Positions 11,300 to 24,749 are shown, numbered from the stretch's first letter. The stretch: DNA of 64,000 bases from Hyaloscypha bicolor E (GCF_002865645.1 NW_020194519.1:126573-190572); one strand, 5' to 3'. Notes: generated from the letters alone by a model not told the origin. Numbers and translations are program-made.

Positions 11300-12600
11300 A
11301 TAAAAGGCCCTAATATAATAAAATAGAGAAGCTAGACTTTAATATTATAAACTTATATTACTAGGAAAGCTATTATAATACTATTTTAGAAAAAGATATT
11401 AAGAAATAGCTAGCTAATTTAAAACTTAAAACTAGTATAAATATCTCAAAGATAAATAAAGCCTAATAAAAATTACTTATATAAGATAATCTTATTAATA
11501 AATACTATATTATAGCTAATAAATAAGTAAAATATTACTAGAAATTTCACTTATATATTAATTAACTTACTAAAAAAATTAATAAGCTAAAGGCAATTAC
11601 TAATTAACTTTATATAAGAAAGAGATTAATATAAGAAAAGGCTATAAAATAAAGATTTAAATAGGCAGATATCTAGAAATATTATAGATCTTTATTAGAA
11701 AAACTATATAATAACTAATATTAAATTTTCTTTTTATTCTTAGTTTATAGTAATTAATTATAGCTTATTAGAATTAAGAATTCTATTTTATTTATAAATA
11801 AAAATAATTACTAGATTAATAACTAGATATTTAATATAAGAAATAAACTAATATAGAACTTTTCTAAATTTAATAGCAAATTACTAAAAATTACTTATAT
11901 AATATAACTAGTTACTAGAAATATTTATAACTTTATTTATAATTAACTAGAACCTGAATTAGTTAGATAGATCTTAATTATTAAATAGATTTTTAAGACT
12001 TTTTAGTAAGCTTATAATAAAAGTAAAGAAATATATTAGTATCTAAAATAAAGAAATAAGCTATTTTTAGTATTCTAGATAAAGTTTATTTATTTAATAA
12101 TAAAACTAGGGAAATTACTAGATAATTAATATAATAATTTAATAAATAAAATAAATCTCGAATTATTTAAAAGCTTAAATAATAAAAAGTTTAATATATT
12201 TAGAAATCTGGCTAAATAATATATAAAATAAGAGAATAGGCTTTTCTTAATTAAGAATTAATAATTTTAGAAGAAATAACTAATAGAAACCATTTATTAC
12301 TAAATATTATCCCGAGCTAAAAAGCCTACTAGAAATTAAGAAGCTATTATAATTCTATATTTAGTAAATTAACTATAATAGCTAGTATTTTTATAGCTAA
12401 AAAAGGTAATTTACTGAGAATTTAAAAAGAAATTAGACTAGCCCGAGAATTTCTATTATTATATTTATAGAAAGCCTAAATATATAAATAAAGCCTATTC
12501 TAATACTAATAAGATTATATTTATTAAAAAGAATTATTTAGAAAAAACTAATTATTTAGAGGTAAGTAATAAAAATACTAATTTTTATTTATTATCTAAT
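11300..12600 (+). pseudogene. Decayed gag of Gypsy-1 with erased zinc knuckle
   Basis: A stop-riddled gag region. At 12457-12498 one frame has the spacing Y-x2-Y-x4-Y-x4-Y. This is the C-x2-C-x4-H-x4-C zinc knuckle with every ligand codon shifted to Tyr, as expected from G-to-A changes in TGY and C-to-T changes in CAY. Confidence 0.6.
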
Positions 12601-13599
12601 AAGAAATATAATATTAATAAGTTAGGAAAAGTCTAGCTCTAGATATAAAAATAGCTCTTCTAAAATAAAAGCTCTATTAAGAACTTATAGATCTTACTTA
12701 ACTAATTAATAAAAACTAGCTTCTTATTAAATATAGAATATACTAGAAAAATAAAACTATAACTTTCTAGTATTTAATAAATACTAAAGTAAATATATAT
12801 ATATTCTAATTAACTAAATATATATTTATTCTTTAATAAAAGTATTATAAATACCTTTATATAAACTTAAAACTCCTGTTTTCTTATAAGATTTTAGTAA
12901 ATAATCTAGTAAAACTATTTAATATATAATTATAATAAATCTAGATATTAATTAATATTTTTAAACTTAATAATATCTGCTTACTATTAATTTTAGTTCT
13001 TATAATATAATTTTAAGAAGAAAATAGCTTATAAAATATAATATCTTACTAGATTATTAACGGAACTAGCTTTATTAACTAGAAAATTACGAGATAAATT
13101 AGCTAAATCTTACTCAGAAAACTTAATATTTTAATAAGAAGTATTAAAAAGATAAATATCTGAAAGATATTCTAGCTAGAATTCTAAAAGAAATTAGTAA
13201 AATAAGACTAGAGAAATAAAAGAATATATTTCTTATTTCTTTATAAAACCTTTTTACTAGAAAAGCCAAATATTAGGCAAGAAAAAAAGAGCTAGATCTT
13301 AATATTCTCGAAATAGGCAAGTTACTAGGCTATTTTCTCTATTTTATTAAAATAGTTATCTTCTAATTAAATACTAGAGATTCTAATAACTTGGTCGGAT
13401 TAATTACTATTAATAAAATTAATTATATATTTAAGAAATAGAATTATAAACTAAAGAAATATCTATTATTATCTATAATAATTAAATAACTAATATTATA
13501 GTTTACTAAATATTATATTTAAACTAGTAACTTTATATATTTTCTAGATATAAATAAACTAGATACTTTTAGTAATATTTTATTTTTTAATTCTAAAGA

Positions 13600-15960
13600 A
13601 CTTTAAAAACTTTAGGTATCTCTCCCTATATAGCTATATAATATAGCTAGGGCATTTTTTAAGAAAGTAGTAAATAAGCTTTCTTAGTCTTAATTTTTTA
13701 ACTATAAGCTTTATTTTAATAAACTAGATTCCTTAATAAAAATAAGCTTTTATAAACTCTAAAAAATAAGAAAGTATTTTATTAAGAACCTAAAAAAAAG
13801 CTTTATTAAATTATCTAAATTCTTTTTTTTATTACTTGTTTTATTTATTAAAAAGAAAAATAGTAATTTATAATTTTATATTAATTATTAATAGCTAAAT
13901 ATTATAATAAAAAAGAATTACTATTTCTTATTATTTATTACCGAGATATTTAACTAATTAGCTAAATTATTAATATTTACTAAGTTAAATATTTAATATA
14001 CTTTTAATTAAATTTGTATAAAACTAGCTTCTATAATATAAATAGCTTTTAGAATAAGATATAAATTCTATAAACTAGTAATTCTATTATTTGAATTCTA
14101 TAATAGTTTAGTAACTTTTTAATAATATATTAATATTATTCTAATAAACTATTTAAATGATTTTTATTTAGTCTATATTAATAATATATTTATTTTCTCT
14201 AAAAATAAAAAGAAGTATTAATAATATATTAGAATAGTCTTATAAAAACTTTAGAATACCGGATTATAAATTAATATTTATAAATATAAATTTAAAGTTT
14301 CTAAGATAATATTCTTAGGATTTATTATTTCGAATTAAGATATATAAATAGATTTTACTAAAATATCTATTATTTAAAACTAATATTAACCTATAATAAA
14401 AAAATATATAGTTATTTTTAGGCTTTTATAACTTTTATTATAGGTTTATCTAAGCCTATAAATATATTTCCTATTTCCTGAATTATCTAACTAAAAAGAA
14501 TATTTTATTAAAGTTTATACTTAATAAAATCTAGCTAGATGCCTTTAATTAGCTTAATAAATTACTTTTCTTTATTCTAATACTTCTTTATTTTAAATAT
14601 AACCGAAAAACCCGCCTAAAAACTAATTATTTAAATCTAGTTATTACAAATATACTTTCTTAAAAAAGCCCAGAAAATAAATAATAATATCCGGTTATAT
14701 TTTATTTTAAAGCTTTTTAAGAAGCTAAAAGCTATTACGAAATTCATAATAAGAAACTTCTTACTATTATCTAAGGATTTCAGAAATAATAAATAGAACT
14801 AATTAGCTTATCTAATTTTCTAATTATTATTAATTATAAAGCTCTCGAGTATTTTAATATTAAGAAACTTTTAAATAAATAATAAATCTAATAAATGAGT
14901 TTTTTATTATAGTTCTATTACTAGATTATTTATTAGCTAAATAAGAATAATACTATTACTAATATCTTATCTCGAAAAGATAAGCTTATACTAATTCAGA
15001 AATAGGCTAAGAAAGCTAAAAGAACTAGACTAGTTATCTTACTAGACCTAATTCTCGCTTTTATTAAGGTAAAAAATATTATTCCTGCTTTTATTAAAAT
15101 AAAAAGAATAAATAAGCTATTAGTTATAGTTAAAGTTCTATAAACTAATTAGATAAATCTAGCTCTTAAGAATAAATAAAGCCAAGCCCGAGAAAATATA
15201 GATTTATAAAAGATATTAGATAGCTATTTACTTTATAATAAAAAACTTATTATACTAGATAAATATAATAATCTATAAACTAGACTTCTATAATAAATCT
15301 ATAATATAATAACTATTATATATTCTAGTTAAAATAAAACAAAAATTCTAGTTCGGAAATTCTATTAGTAATCTATTTTCTTAGTAAATATTAACTACTT
15401 TATAATAAACTATTACGAATATTAAAGGTCTTATAAGCCAAGAAATAAAATATTAGGCCTATTATATTTCTTATTAGTTCTTTTAAGAATATAAAATAAT
15501 TTATTTATAGACTTCTATATTTATTATAATTAATTAATTAAATAATATATTAGCTTACTAATAACTAAGAATACTATAGCTAGAACTATTATTAGCCTAT
15601 TTTATTATTATATCTAGTAATTCCGAGGTTCTTTTTTTACTATTATTAATAACTAAATTTTTTAGTTTATTTCGGACTTTATAAATAAACTATTAAAATT
15701 AACTAGAACTAAGCTAAAGCTTTTAATTACGAAATATACCTAAACTAATAAATAAACGGAAATTATTAACTAGATTATTAATACTCGACTTTACTTCTTT
15801 ATTAATTATTTCTAGAATAACTAAATAGATTTCATTCTAGTATTTAATATTATAAATACTACCTGCCTATATAAGTTAACTAGCTTATCTCTTTTAATAA
15901 TTAATTATAAATATAAATCCAGACTAAATTTTAATTAGATATTACTAATAATAAAGTTTA
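13600..15960 (+). pseudogene. Decayed pol (RT-RNaseH-integrase) of Gypsy-1
   Basis: Reverse transcriptase words survive in order: FYINY, IFTKLNI, DFYLVYINNIFIFS (the YxDD box as YINN at 14174-14185) and IFLGFIIS. Integrase follows at about 15490-15960 with FIDFYI, RTIISLFYYYI, ISDFINKLLKLT and a TNKTEIIN-like segment interrupted by stops. This order is diagnostic of Ty3/Gypsy. Both YxDD aspartates are now Asn, so the copy is catalytically dead apart from the stops. Confidence 0.8.
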
Positions 15961-18572
15961 AAATACTAAGAAAAAAACTTAATTAAGAAAAAGTATAATA
16001 ATAGACTAAGAGAATTAATACTACTATTAATTATATCTAAGAATATATAATAGTAGCTTAGAAGTATTAAGCTAAGTAAGCTAATAAAAAGCAGCGAGAA
16101 CTAAACTTTAGTTTAGAAAATATAGTCTATATAATTAAAAAATATATAAAAAACAAACTATTTATCTAATAAATTAGATTATTTTCTTACTAGACTATTT
16201 AAAATTAATAAAATAATAGGCTATTTATACTAATTAGATCTTTTCTTATTTTATAGAATTTGGCTAATCTTTTATATAAATAAACTTTATAAGAATTCTA
16301 TTAACCTATTACCTAACTAAACTAATAAAAAGCCTAGTTTTACTAAAGTTAATAGTAAACTCAAATAAGAAATCAAGAAAATCCTCTCTTCTAAAGTATT
16401 TTATAGTAAGCTTTACTATAAGATTAAATAAAAGAGATAAAATATAAATAATAAATAATACCTTATATTAAATTTTAAGAACTTAATATTTAAATTATAT
16501 AAATTTTATAAGTAGAACTCTAATAAAATAGAACCTCTTATTTAGCTAAATAAATAAATTTAATATACTAAAGAAAATAAGTTTAATAAAAATTATCTAG
16601 ATAATAATAAACCTTAATAATAAGGCCTTTATAACTAGAAAAAAAAAAAGAAAAATCTAGATATTTCTCGGGTTTTATCTAAATTCTAGTATATTTCTTT
16701 TATTTTACTATATTAATATTTATTTTCTTTTCTAGAAATCTAGGCAAAATACTTTCTTTTACTATACTAAATTATACTTTATTATTTAGGCAAATTATAA
16801 AAAATAAAAAAGTAAATTCTTAAAGCTAAGCTATAAATAAATACTTGCCTATATTAGTTTAAATTATTATTAAAAATTAAAGAAAACCTTTCTAACTATT
16901 TTAATTTTTATAACCTTAATTATTTATATTATTATTATTATTTTAATAGAACTATTAATAAAGACAAAATAAATAAGAAATTCTAGTAATATATTATTTA
17001 TAACTAGACTAAATAAGGCTATTTACTATATTCTAAATAACTTAAGTAATAATAGTAATATTTCAAGTTTAATAGCTATAATTATTATTAATATAATTAT
17101 TAGCTAAACTACTTTTATAAACGAAAATAGTAATTCTCTTATCTAAAAATAAATTAATATATAAAATATAGCCCGTATTATTCTTAAGAATATATCTAAA
17201 ATTATTATAGAGAATATCTTAGTAAAATATTTTAAGAATAATAAAATAGAGGTTTTAGTTACTAGTAATAATAAATCTAATAGTTTAATAAGTAAAATAA
17301 ATAATACTAATAAGAAATATCTTATTAATCTTATTAAGCCAGATACTAAGAAAATTAACAAAAATAAGGCTAGTATATTTAAGAAATATAAAATATTAGA
17401 TTATAATAAGAATTCCAATAATAAAAAGACTAAAAATAATAAAAATTCTAGTAATAAAGAAGACTTTAACCCTAATAAAAATAACTAAACTAGTATTGTA
17501 ATAGGTACACGTAATGGCGTATAGACAGGTGTCAGATATTATAGATCTAGTTTCTTATTTTAGGTAAAGCTTGCGATCGGAATTATACGGGCAATCGGAA
17601 TTATACGGATCACATGGGATCGTATTTCCTAGTTAAGTAAAGTGCTTCGCAGGCTTGGCTAAGCACTAGGGAACATATAGGGAGATGCTCCTAGCTTTGG
17701 AAAGGAGCATTAATTAGTCTTTTATTAGAATCGATTCTTGGAATCAGTTACACTTGCAAGCGTCACTCTGCAGCTTACTTACCTTAACTACTTATATATT
17801 ACCCTACTATTACGTGCCTTACAAGTATTAAAATACCTATTATAACTAAAAAATATATAATACCAAGTAATAGTTATTATATAAAATACTAGTCTAAAAC
17901 TAAAAGCTAGTAAATAATTCTAAAAACTAAAGCAGAGAATTAATATCTTATAAATATTAATAAATTAGTATATAATACTATTCGGAAAGTCGGAAAACCC
18001 TTTAGAAGTTCCTATAAGAATAAAATTATAAAGCTTAAAGCCCGGAAATTTAATAATAAAGTAGCTAAAGTATTTGGCCTTAATATATAAGTCTCTAAAA
18101 TAAATAAATAACTTAAGAATATATATATTAAACTCGAAAAGGCCTAGAAATTAATTAAATAGCTTAAAAGCGGCCTAACTAAATCAAATATTATTATTTT
18201 AACTAATAAAAAAGGCAAGCAAGCTATTATATTAAAGCCTGCCCTAATAAATAAATTTAATCTACTATTTCTATTTAAAAACTGCCTAATAATAATAGTT
18301 TTAATATTAGCTATAGCCTATATAGTACTTCTAGACTATATTATTAATATAGATAAAAGTATAATATAAATAATAAATACTAAGAACTAGCCGGAATATA
18401 CTAGGAACTAGGTTATTTTAGTAGAGTTAAGACTATACTTTAATTATAAATAAGCTATAGGAATTAGATAAAATAGAATTAATAGCTATTATTTCCTCTT
18501 TTTCTTTTCTATATTATAGCTAAATAATTCCCTAAATAAGGGTATTTAGACTTCTCTTTAGGAAGGGGGTAA
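15960..18572 (+). other. Unexplained 3' region of Gypsy-1 after integrase
   Basis: About 2.3 kb (excluding the nested solo LTR) lies between integrase and the 3' LTR. One frame is Lys/Asn-rich (about 17150-17480). A part after 17950 reads KVGKPFRSSYKNKIIKLKAR, then KPALINKFNLLF. A chromodomain might lie within 16.5-16.7 kb but cannot be proven through the RIP damage. Possibly an extra ORF. Confidence 0.4.
17497..17823. mobile_element. Young solo LTR nested in Gypsy-1 (327 bp)
   Basis: A normal-composition island in A+T-rich DNA, starting TGTAATAGGTACACGTAAT and ending ATTACGTGCCTTACA (inverted ends). It is flanked on both sides by a perfect 5-bp duplication AGTAT (17492-17496 and 17824-17828). 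It contains two copies of ATCGGAATTATACGG and no coding frame. It lacks the RIP decay of its host, so it inserted later or escaped RIP. A solo LTR is the simplest reading; a short TIR element is less likely given TG...CA and the 5-bp TSD. Confidence 0.85.
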
Positions 18573-18777
18573 TATAATAGCTGGTATAAGGGCATAATCT
18601 ACTAAAGACAGGATATCGGAAATAGGCACAAAACGAAGCTAAGCCGGAATTACTTGGGCGGAATAATACTAAAGGTCGAGGCATCCTCCCTACTTTGTTT
18701 CATAGCTTAGTATTTTCCAATACATGAGATTCTTTGAACTTTGAGCCTTTGACCATTGCATTGATCCCGCCGTCACA
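18573..18777 (+). repeat. 3' LTR of Gypsy-1 (205 bp)
   Basis: Starts TATAATAG (RIP form of TGTGACGG) and ends CCGTCACA. Decay is heavy at the inner start and nearly absent at the outer end, mirroring the 5' LTR. Confidence 0.9.
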
Positions 18778-18967
18778 CTCGCTCTCGCGCAAGCTAAATA
18801 CACACGGGCCACGCGCCCCCGTAGCCACAGCAACGAAGGTCACATGACCGAGTCACATGACCGAGTCCAAACCACGGGTCCAACCCGTTACAGTAGATAA
18901 CTCTCTACTCTAATATTCATCCACCTTTTGGGGCTAGTTTAACAAATAAAAAGAATACATAGCCATC

Positions 18968-19033
18968 TCTTCCTTCCTCCACCTCCTCCACCTCCTCCTC
19001 CTCCTCCTCCTCTTCTTCTTCTTCTTCTTCTTT
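18968..19033. repeat. CCT/CTT microsatellite
   Basis: A run of CCT triplets (with CCA interruptions) passing into CTT triplets. Pyrimidine-only on the plus strand. Confidence 0.9.
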
Positions 19034-21978
19034 AATAATGAATACCTAGGGCTACTGAGGCCCATAACTAGCCAGATGACAAACCTCGAAGATTGAAAAT
19101 CGAAAATCGAAAATCGCCCGAGGTAAATACTACTATCTTATAGTTTAAGATTTAATTATATATATACTCACATCTATATAGAGCAGAAACTATTTATATA
19201 ATATATGTATTGCAAAATCTTAAGATTTTTTCCGATTTATTTCATTTCGATGAGCCACTATCTCGCTTTTGCGTTGTGGCTACTGCTGCTCTCTCCTTCC
19301 TCTCGTGGGCTAATTGCGCTTCACAGGCACTTCGATGTAGATAGTGGTCGCTATTGTTCTATTTTCTTCTTTTTCTCGCACGAGTTGGCTTCTGTCCCCC
19401 AGCTGCAGTCGACGGCTTCGTTGGCTTCGCAGGCTAGAGATGACCTCAAGCTTTCCGCGGATTGTCTCGGTCTTGCATTCGCTCTCGTTGCGGCTCCAAC
19501 ACGAAACTCCTGTAAATAGCCTTCACTTGGCGATTCAGACCCGCAATAGACTAACGGAGGGCAGGGCCGAAAAGCATCTCAGGGCTAGCGAAAACCGATA
19601 ACAATCTGGCAGTTGCCATAAACGTGATTCTCTCCTTTTAGGTTAGCTCAGCTGCAGAGGCACATAAACCCTCCGCCGAACCGCACTTCTTGTACTTTAG
19701 ACATCTCAATCTACATCAACTTCACCCTCATATTTTGAAGCCTAATTACATGCTAAACACTGCTTTGTCCATGCAATTGTCACGGTCTTAGCTAGCCCAT
19801 GACAGCATCGACCCCATAGTTTCGAACAGCATGACAGTTTTCAAGGACTCCTCTTTCAGGCAAGAGCCAAGGAGGCCCCTTTAATGCATAACTTGTTCTA
19901 ATCATAGAGAGGTGATGTTACAGCTGCTGAAGAGGGGGGGGATATTAGACACGTTCGCAGTGAATGCCCTCGATGCGATGAACGGCGGTAACAATGCCGT
20001 GGCACTGCAGCATTTCCGGGCACCACCAATGGCCACAATACGAATGCCGTTACTCAATCTCTCTCAGCTGGAGCTGCGGTCGTACCCATGACGCGCAACT
20101 CAGCGGATCTGGAGAATCTGTCCTACCAGGCGCTGATTGCGTTGAATATCCCACAACCATAATCACTAAACTCGAATTCTGACCATGGCTGGAACTACCA
20201 TTTTACCATGTTGTTCCACTTGACTTTCATGAACAACAAAAAGCGAACAAGGCCAGGACCGCAGATGGACTCGACCAAGTCGACAGCAGCACTCGCTGTA
20301 ACAGCTACGACCCTTTTGACCATTCCAATAACGACTCAGCCAGCCTCTCCGCCTTCGTCTGCTTACACGACGAGGTTTCTTACTAGTTGCTCATGGAACA
20401 TGATATTGCCCCATAACAGCTATATCAATTCACTAGAGTACTTGCACAATCGTTCCCATTACACTACCATCTAAACTCAAGAGCCTTAACAAGAAGTCTT
20501 ACGGCAGGATTACAAAAAGGTATTGGTCGGAAGGCATGTCTATTCTTCCTCGCTGCATGGCCTCAAGGGTGAACTGGCTGACAACCACAGCCCCGGAGCA
20601 GCATTCGCAGCTCACGGGAACAACGGCTGGGGTTGGCCAGATCTCACCAATGAAGATACGCTGCTTTATATAACAACCGAGGGTATGGCGACGCTGGGTC
20701 TGTCTCCAGTTCCAATTTATTCTGCCCATGAAGCTTGGACAAATCTGACTTCAGATGACAACAGGTGAATCAATTCCAGTTTCAAACCAAAGAGGAACAA
20801 CTCGTGAAACAAGCAAGTGTGGTACCGGAAAAGGCAATAGTTGCAATAGGGTGATCTTACTGCTGTAAGAGCGAGACGGTGCCGTCGCTCAACTAATAAA
20901 AGCAACTGGGCTCCGGGTGCGAACTGCCCCTGCAATTCATGATGATCATGGAGTTTGATGTGGAATTAAGGGGATGAGATAGAGGATAGACAGGACGGCT
21001 TTTGAAATAATGGTAATGTAGGGAGTACGTAAGTCAAGCAAAGATACTGGAAATAACCCTGAATTGGACGCATGAGAACTGTAATGATGAATATGCGTGT
21101 GGAAATTGAGAAATTGGGAAATTGATCTTGTGGCACGTGTAGTTCGACCGAAGTCCTGAGATAACTAGAGGTTCAAGTGATAAACTTTGACTCGAAACCG
21201 AGGAATGCGCAGATATTAATCGGGAACCTGAGGACTAAAGGACATTGAGCGAGGGATCTTCATTTCGCCCCTATTTTACCGAGGATGGGGATTCTACTGT
21301 AGCGAATATAGCCTGGGCTTTAACTTGGCCTCGCTTGATGAAACAGCGCACCCGCTACTTACTCACTGGTAATTTACGTTACTGAATCGACACGGAATGA
21401 ATTTCATCTCCGCATTCCCATCGCCGGGCAGTCTCCGTGGCTTTCCTAAATTTGCTGTCGCTTGGCTTGAGAATGAGACCATCGCCAACCTGGCTCACTT
21501 GAGCGATTCAGCGACAAATGCAATATATCGAATGATCCGAATGTCAGAAGAAATAGGGAACATGCTCGGGAGACAGAGATCGGCCGCAAACCAGATCACC
21601 CCTGCATCTCCCGCGACTTCCTGAAAGACAGGGCCAGGGCTTGAAGGGGCATGGCCAGTGGCACACGTTGTTATCGCAATCTCTCATAAATCTCAACCGA
21701 CATGGTTGCCCCACGCCGCACCGGCGACATGCTCACCTTACCCGACCTCCCACCATCCCCCTTAATTCCATTCTTGGGCGTACCCAACTCATTCCGCACA
21801 CCGTCTCCGCAGTCGTGGCCCGCGATATCAACCCAATGATTTCCGCCCAGCGACAGCCCAAGAGCACATCGAAAACACGGTTCCGTTGTGGCGCTTGAAG
21901 CAAAGCCACATATGATCGGATCAAGATTGGAATGAGACCGGCGGACTGATTTGTCTAGCTGTGATGTGATGTGCCAGA
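19034..21978. other. Gene-poor stretch with broken coding-like pieces
   Basis: No gene model could be supported. Several frames of 60-100 codons with near-gene composition occur (19205-19519, 19994-20474, 20523-20768, 21397-21624) but do not join through plausible introns, and no family was recognised. One frame near 20030-20150 reads LSAGAAVVPMTRNSADLENL, then LSYQALIALNIPQP before a stop, so a decayed gene is possible. Confidence 0.35.
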
Positions 21979-24409
21979 ATGCGTGACGGCAATAAAGAAG
22001 AGATCGTGCCTCCCTCGGACACGCCCTCTTCTCACCATGATGCTCAGGCAAGTGAGAGTCAGAGGGAAAGCGAAGGAAGTAGGGACGAACGGGTAGTCGA
22101 GTATCTGCGCCAGCGACTCGCGACCGTTGTGGCTGCCGGACTCCAACCAAAGACGGAACCTCCCGATGTCAGCGTGATTGAGCGCTCACATTTCTCAATG
22201 GATCTTGACGACGAGAGCGGGCTGGAGGATTGGAGTGGTGATGGAGGGAGTGAGCATAGCGGTGGTATGGGGCCCGAAGCAGCGTACCCCAACCTCCTCG
22301 CTGTGCCACGGGAGGACGACGAGCTCGATCCGGCGTGGATCATTGATCGGTACTGCAGTTGGCAGGAAGAGGATGTAGAGGACGCGATGATGGACGAGGG
22401 GGAGAGCAGTGAAGTTAACCGTCTTTTGAGTGAGGAGTGGAGGGACTGGAACGCGGGGAGAGAACGAGAAATTGGGATCGGCGAGGCTTCTGGCCGAGGA
22501 AGGCACTTTGGTGCGGATGAGAATTCGAAAGGTCGGTAGATCGTAATGGAATCAGGTGCATGTGATACAGTAGAGAGAATTTAGCTGATCATGTCTAGAC
22601 TCTCTCACCATGAAGCGCCTTGCGAGAATCGCGAAGACAATGCCGGTTTTCACGCTGCCGCGCCTTTCGAGGAGTCCTTCTCCATCACCGTCTGGCGCAT
22701 CTCCACGATCAGAGTCGATGCACGGTAGGATGTCCTCATCAAACACTCTCGTCGAGGCCTCCTCTCCTGCTACCCCGCCGATTCTAAGTCCCAGTCCCGG
22801 CATCCTCAGCCCTCGGATGATGAGTGGACGGGCAGACATGGAGCTACCAATTTTGGCCCTCGACCTGGTTCACGACAGCAGTTTTCACGCCACCACAGCT
22901 TTCCTCCTCGGTCCAGATTTTGGATGCGATGTTCTCAAAATGGCCAAGAGATTCCACCAAGGTCAAATATCAGTAAGAGAAAACACCAATGGCATCACGT
23001 CTCTTCCTCCAAGCCCTCGGCCCGATGGCTCGATCCTGCGTCCCATAAGCACCAACGAGGATCATGTCCTCAAGATTCTGGAGACCTTGGATATGTCATG
23101 GAAGGTCTTTAGATCAAAAGCAGCTGTCCAGAAATATCTCAACACCAGTGTACCCGCAGACGAGCCTTGGGATTTCGGCATCTGTTTTGATCGCGGGAAT
23201 GGGACGCAACATTGCGTGGTCATGCATGCTCGAGGGATAAAGAGGACGTACACGGACCATTTGATTGTGCGTGAAGGAGTACCAGCCGGTAACGACGTGT
23301 TGGCGTCTGGATGCAAGCATTTATTTTGGTGGTGTCGACCACATCCGCAATGGAAAGAAGCGAATTTGGAACTCCGAGCGAGGGCAAAGAATCTGGAGGA
23401 GCATTACGAGGAGGCTAAGAAGCGACTCGAACAGTTCAAAGAGAGGAAGGCTGGATGGATGAGGGTTGCATTACAGCAAAGTTACACGCAGTTACTGCTC
23501 GATCTTCCCGAGCGCAATCGAACGACAGGAAAATTCAGCATCCATTCCATGAACACCGTTCTCCAGCTTGCTGAGATCTCAGAACTCTTGGAATTTATGT
23601 CGGAAGCGGATGATTGGAATGCAGAACTGGTCAGGCGGCGAGCGAAACGGCTGGGGCGCGAGTCAATACATACTTGCCATGCCAGATACCGGCATTCACA
23701 GCTTCTCTACAATATGAAGGAGTATGATCGAGCTAGAGATGTTTCCAGGGAGAATTTGACCATTCTCAAGGATTTCGACAACACGTATCCATTGGTGGCA
23801 AAGCAGAACATTCTTGAGTGTGCGATCGCGATGAAGCGGAAGCGTATCGATCAGGCTTTGGAAGTGGTGGAACATCTATGGTCGATTGAGACGAATCACC
23901 CTGGAGATCTGAAGACGAAGGAGATGGCGCTTGAGATCCTCTATGCCGCACACTCGTACAAGCGCGAGTATGCTGAGGCGGAAGGTTATAAACGGAAGCA
24001 AATCGAGATGTACGAGGGCGGATATGGAAAGCATAGACAAAAAGGCCAGTGTTATTACTACCTAGCCGTATGCTTACGGAGACAAGAGAAGTTTCTCGAG
24101 GGTGTGGAAGCTTCGAAGAAGGCAATTTCGACATACAAGGAATGCCTGGGAGCTGCAGACGAAGATATATTTGACGCCACTCAACTCCTTGGTAACTGTC
24201 TCTTTGATCTGAAAGAATGGAACAAGGCAAGATTCTATATCGATAAAGCCGTGAAGGGATATACCGTCGCTCTGGGATCGAAGGCAGACAAGACCGAGAA
24301 GGCGAGAGAGACTTTGAGAGTCTTGGAGAAGAATGCGCGGATTAAGCAGGGCCTTGCTGAGAGATTGGCGCAACAAGCAGAGAAGAATAAAAGGATGAGG
24401 AAATTCTGA
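21979..24409 (+). CDS. TPR-repeat protein with disordered acidic N-terminus, about 787 aa
   Basis: Two long frames (21979-22531 and 22599-24409) join in frame across a 67-nt intron, 22532-22598, with a GTCGGT donor (weak), a GCTGATC branch-like site and a CTAG acceptor. If the intron is not used, the second frame can start at ATG 22610 (599 aa), which is the main alternative. Residues 1-185 are Ser/Glu/Asp-rich and probably disordered, and a Ser/Pro-rich stretch follows. A globular part starts near MELPILALDLVHDSSFHATT. A coiled segment (RARAKNLEEHYEEAKKRLEQ) leads into helical pairs typical of tetratricopeptide repeats, such as YRHSQLLYNMKEYDRARDVS, CYYYLAVCLRRQEKFLEGVE and LLGNCLFDLKEWNKARFYID. 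TPRs bind proteins; the partner is unknown. Confidence 0.75.
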
Positions 24410-24749
24410 GACTATAAAATCAATAAAACTCTTCAAAAACAAAAGAAAGGGGAGTGGATGTTGAAGTTCTTGGCGTCTGACGCCTTGGCAGTCGGAGCGC
24501 CGAAGCTTCGCCTCCAAATACTTTATCGCGACGGGCGAGCTCCATCCTCTCCAACCGTCACAATCGACAGCCTCACAAGGACGAGTAACATCCTCCGGCG
24601 CCAAAATGATATCGGCGTACAATTGGGGGCTCGGCACATTCAATCGAGTCATGAAGACATCATTTCGGCGTTCAATCGATGCGCCGCGGTGGGCAAGCTG
24701 GAAAATGCCCCACTGTTGATAACAGTGACACTTCACCGTTGAAAATGTT

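Larger units (their letters stand above)
10514..18777 (+). mobile_element. Full-length RIP-degraded Gypsy (Ty3) LTR retrotransposon, Gypsy-1
   Basis: The element is 8264 bp. Its two LTRs have the same 205-bp length, the direct repeats flanking it are CTTGC (10509-10513) and CTCGC (18778-18782), and a purine tract (AGGAAGGGGG) precedes the 3' LTR. Plus orientation follows from that tract and from the order gag, RT, integrase. Nearly all CpN has become TpN/TpA, giving stops throughout; no intact frame remains. The single TSD difference is C to T. A separate solo LTR at 17497-17823 interrupts it. Confidence 0.9.

Noticed and set aside
17143..17361. 72-codon minus frame rich in Leu/Ile
   Set aside because: Chance frame in RIP-decayed Gypsy-1, opposite to a Lys/Asn-rich plus-strand frame.
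24074..24736. 220-codon minus-strand frame
   Set aside because: Overlaps the end of the TPR gene on the other strand; no domain and Leu/Ser-rich shadow composition.
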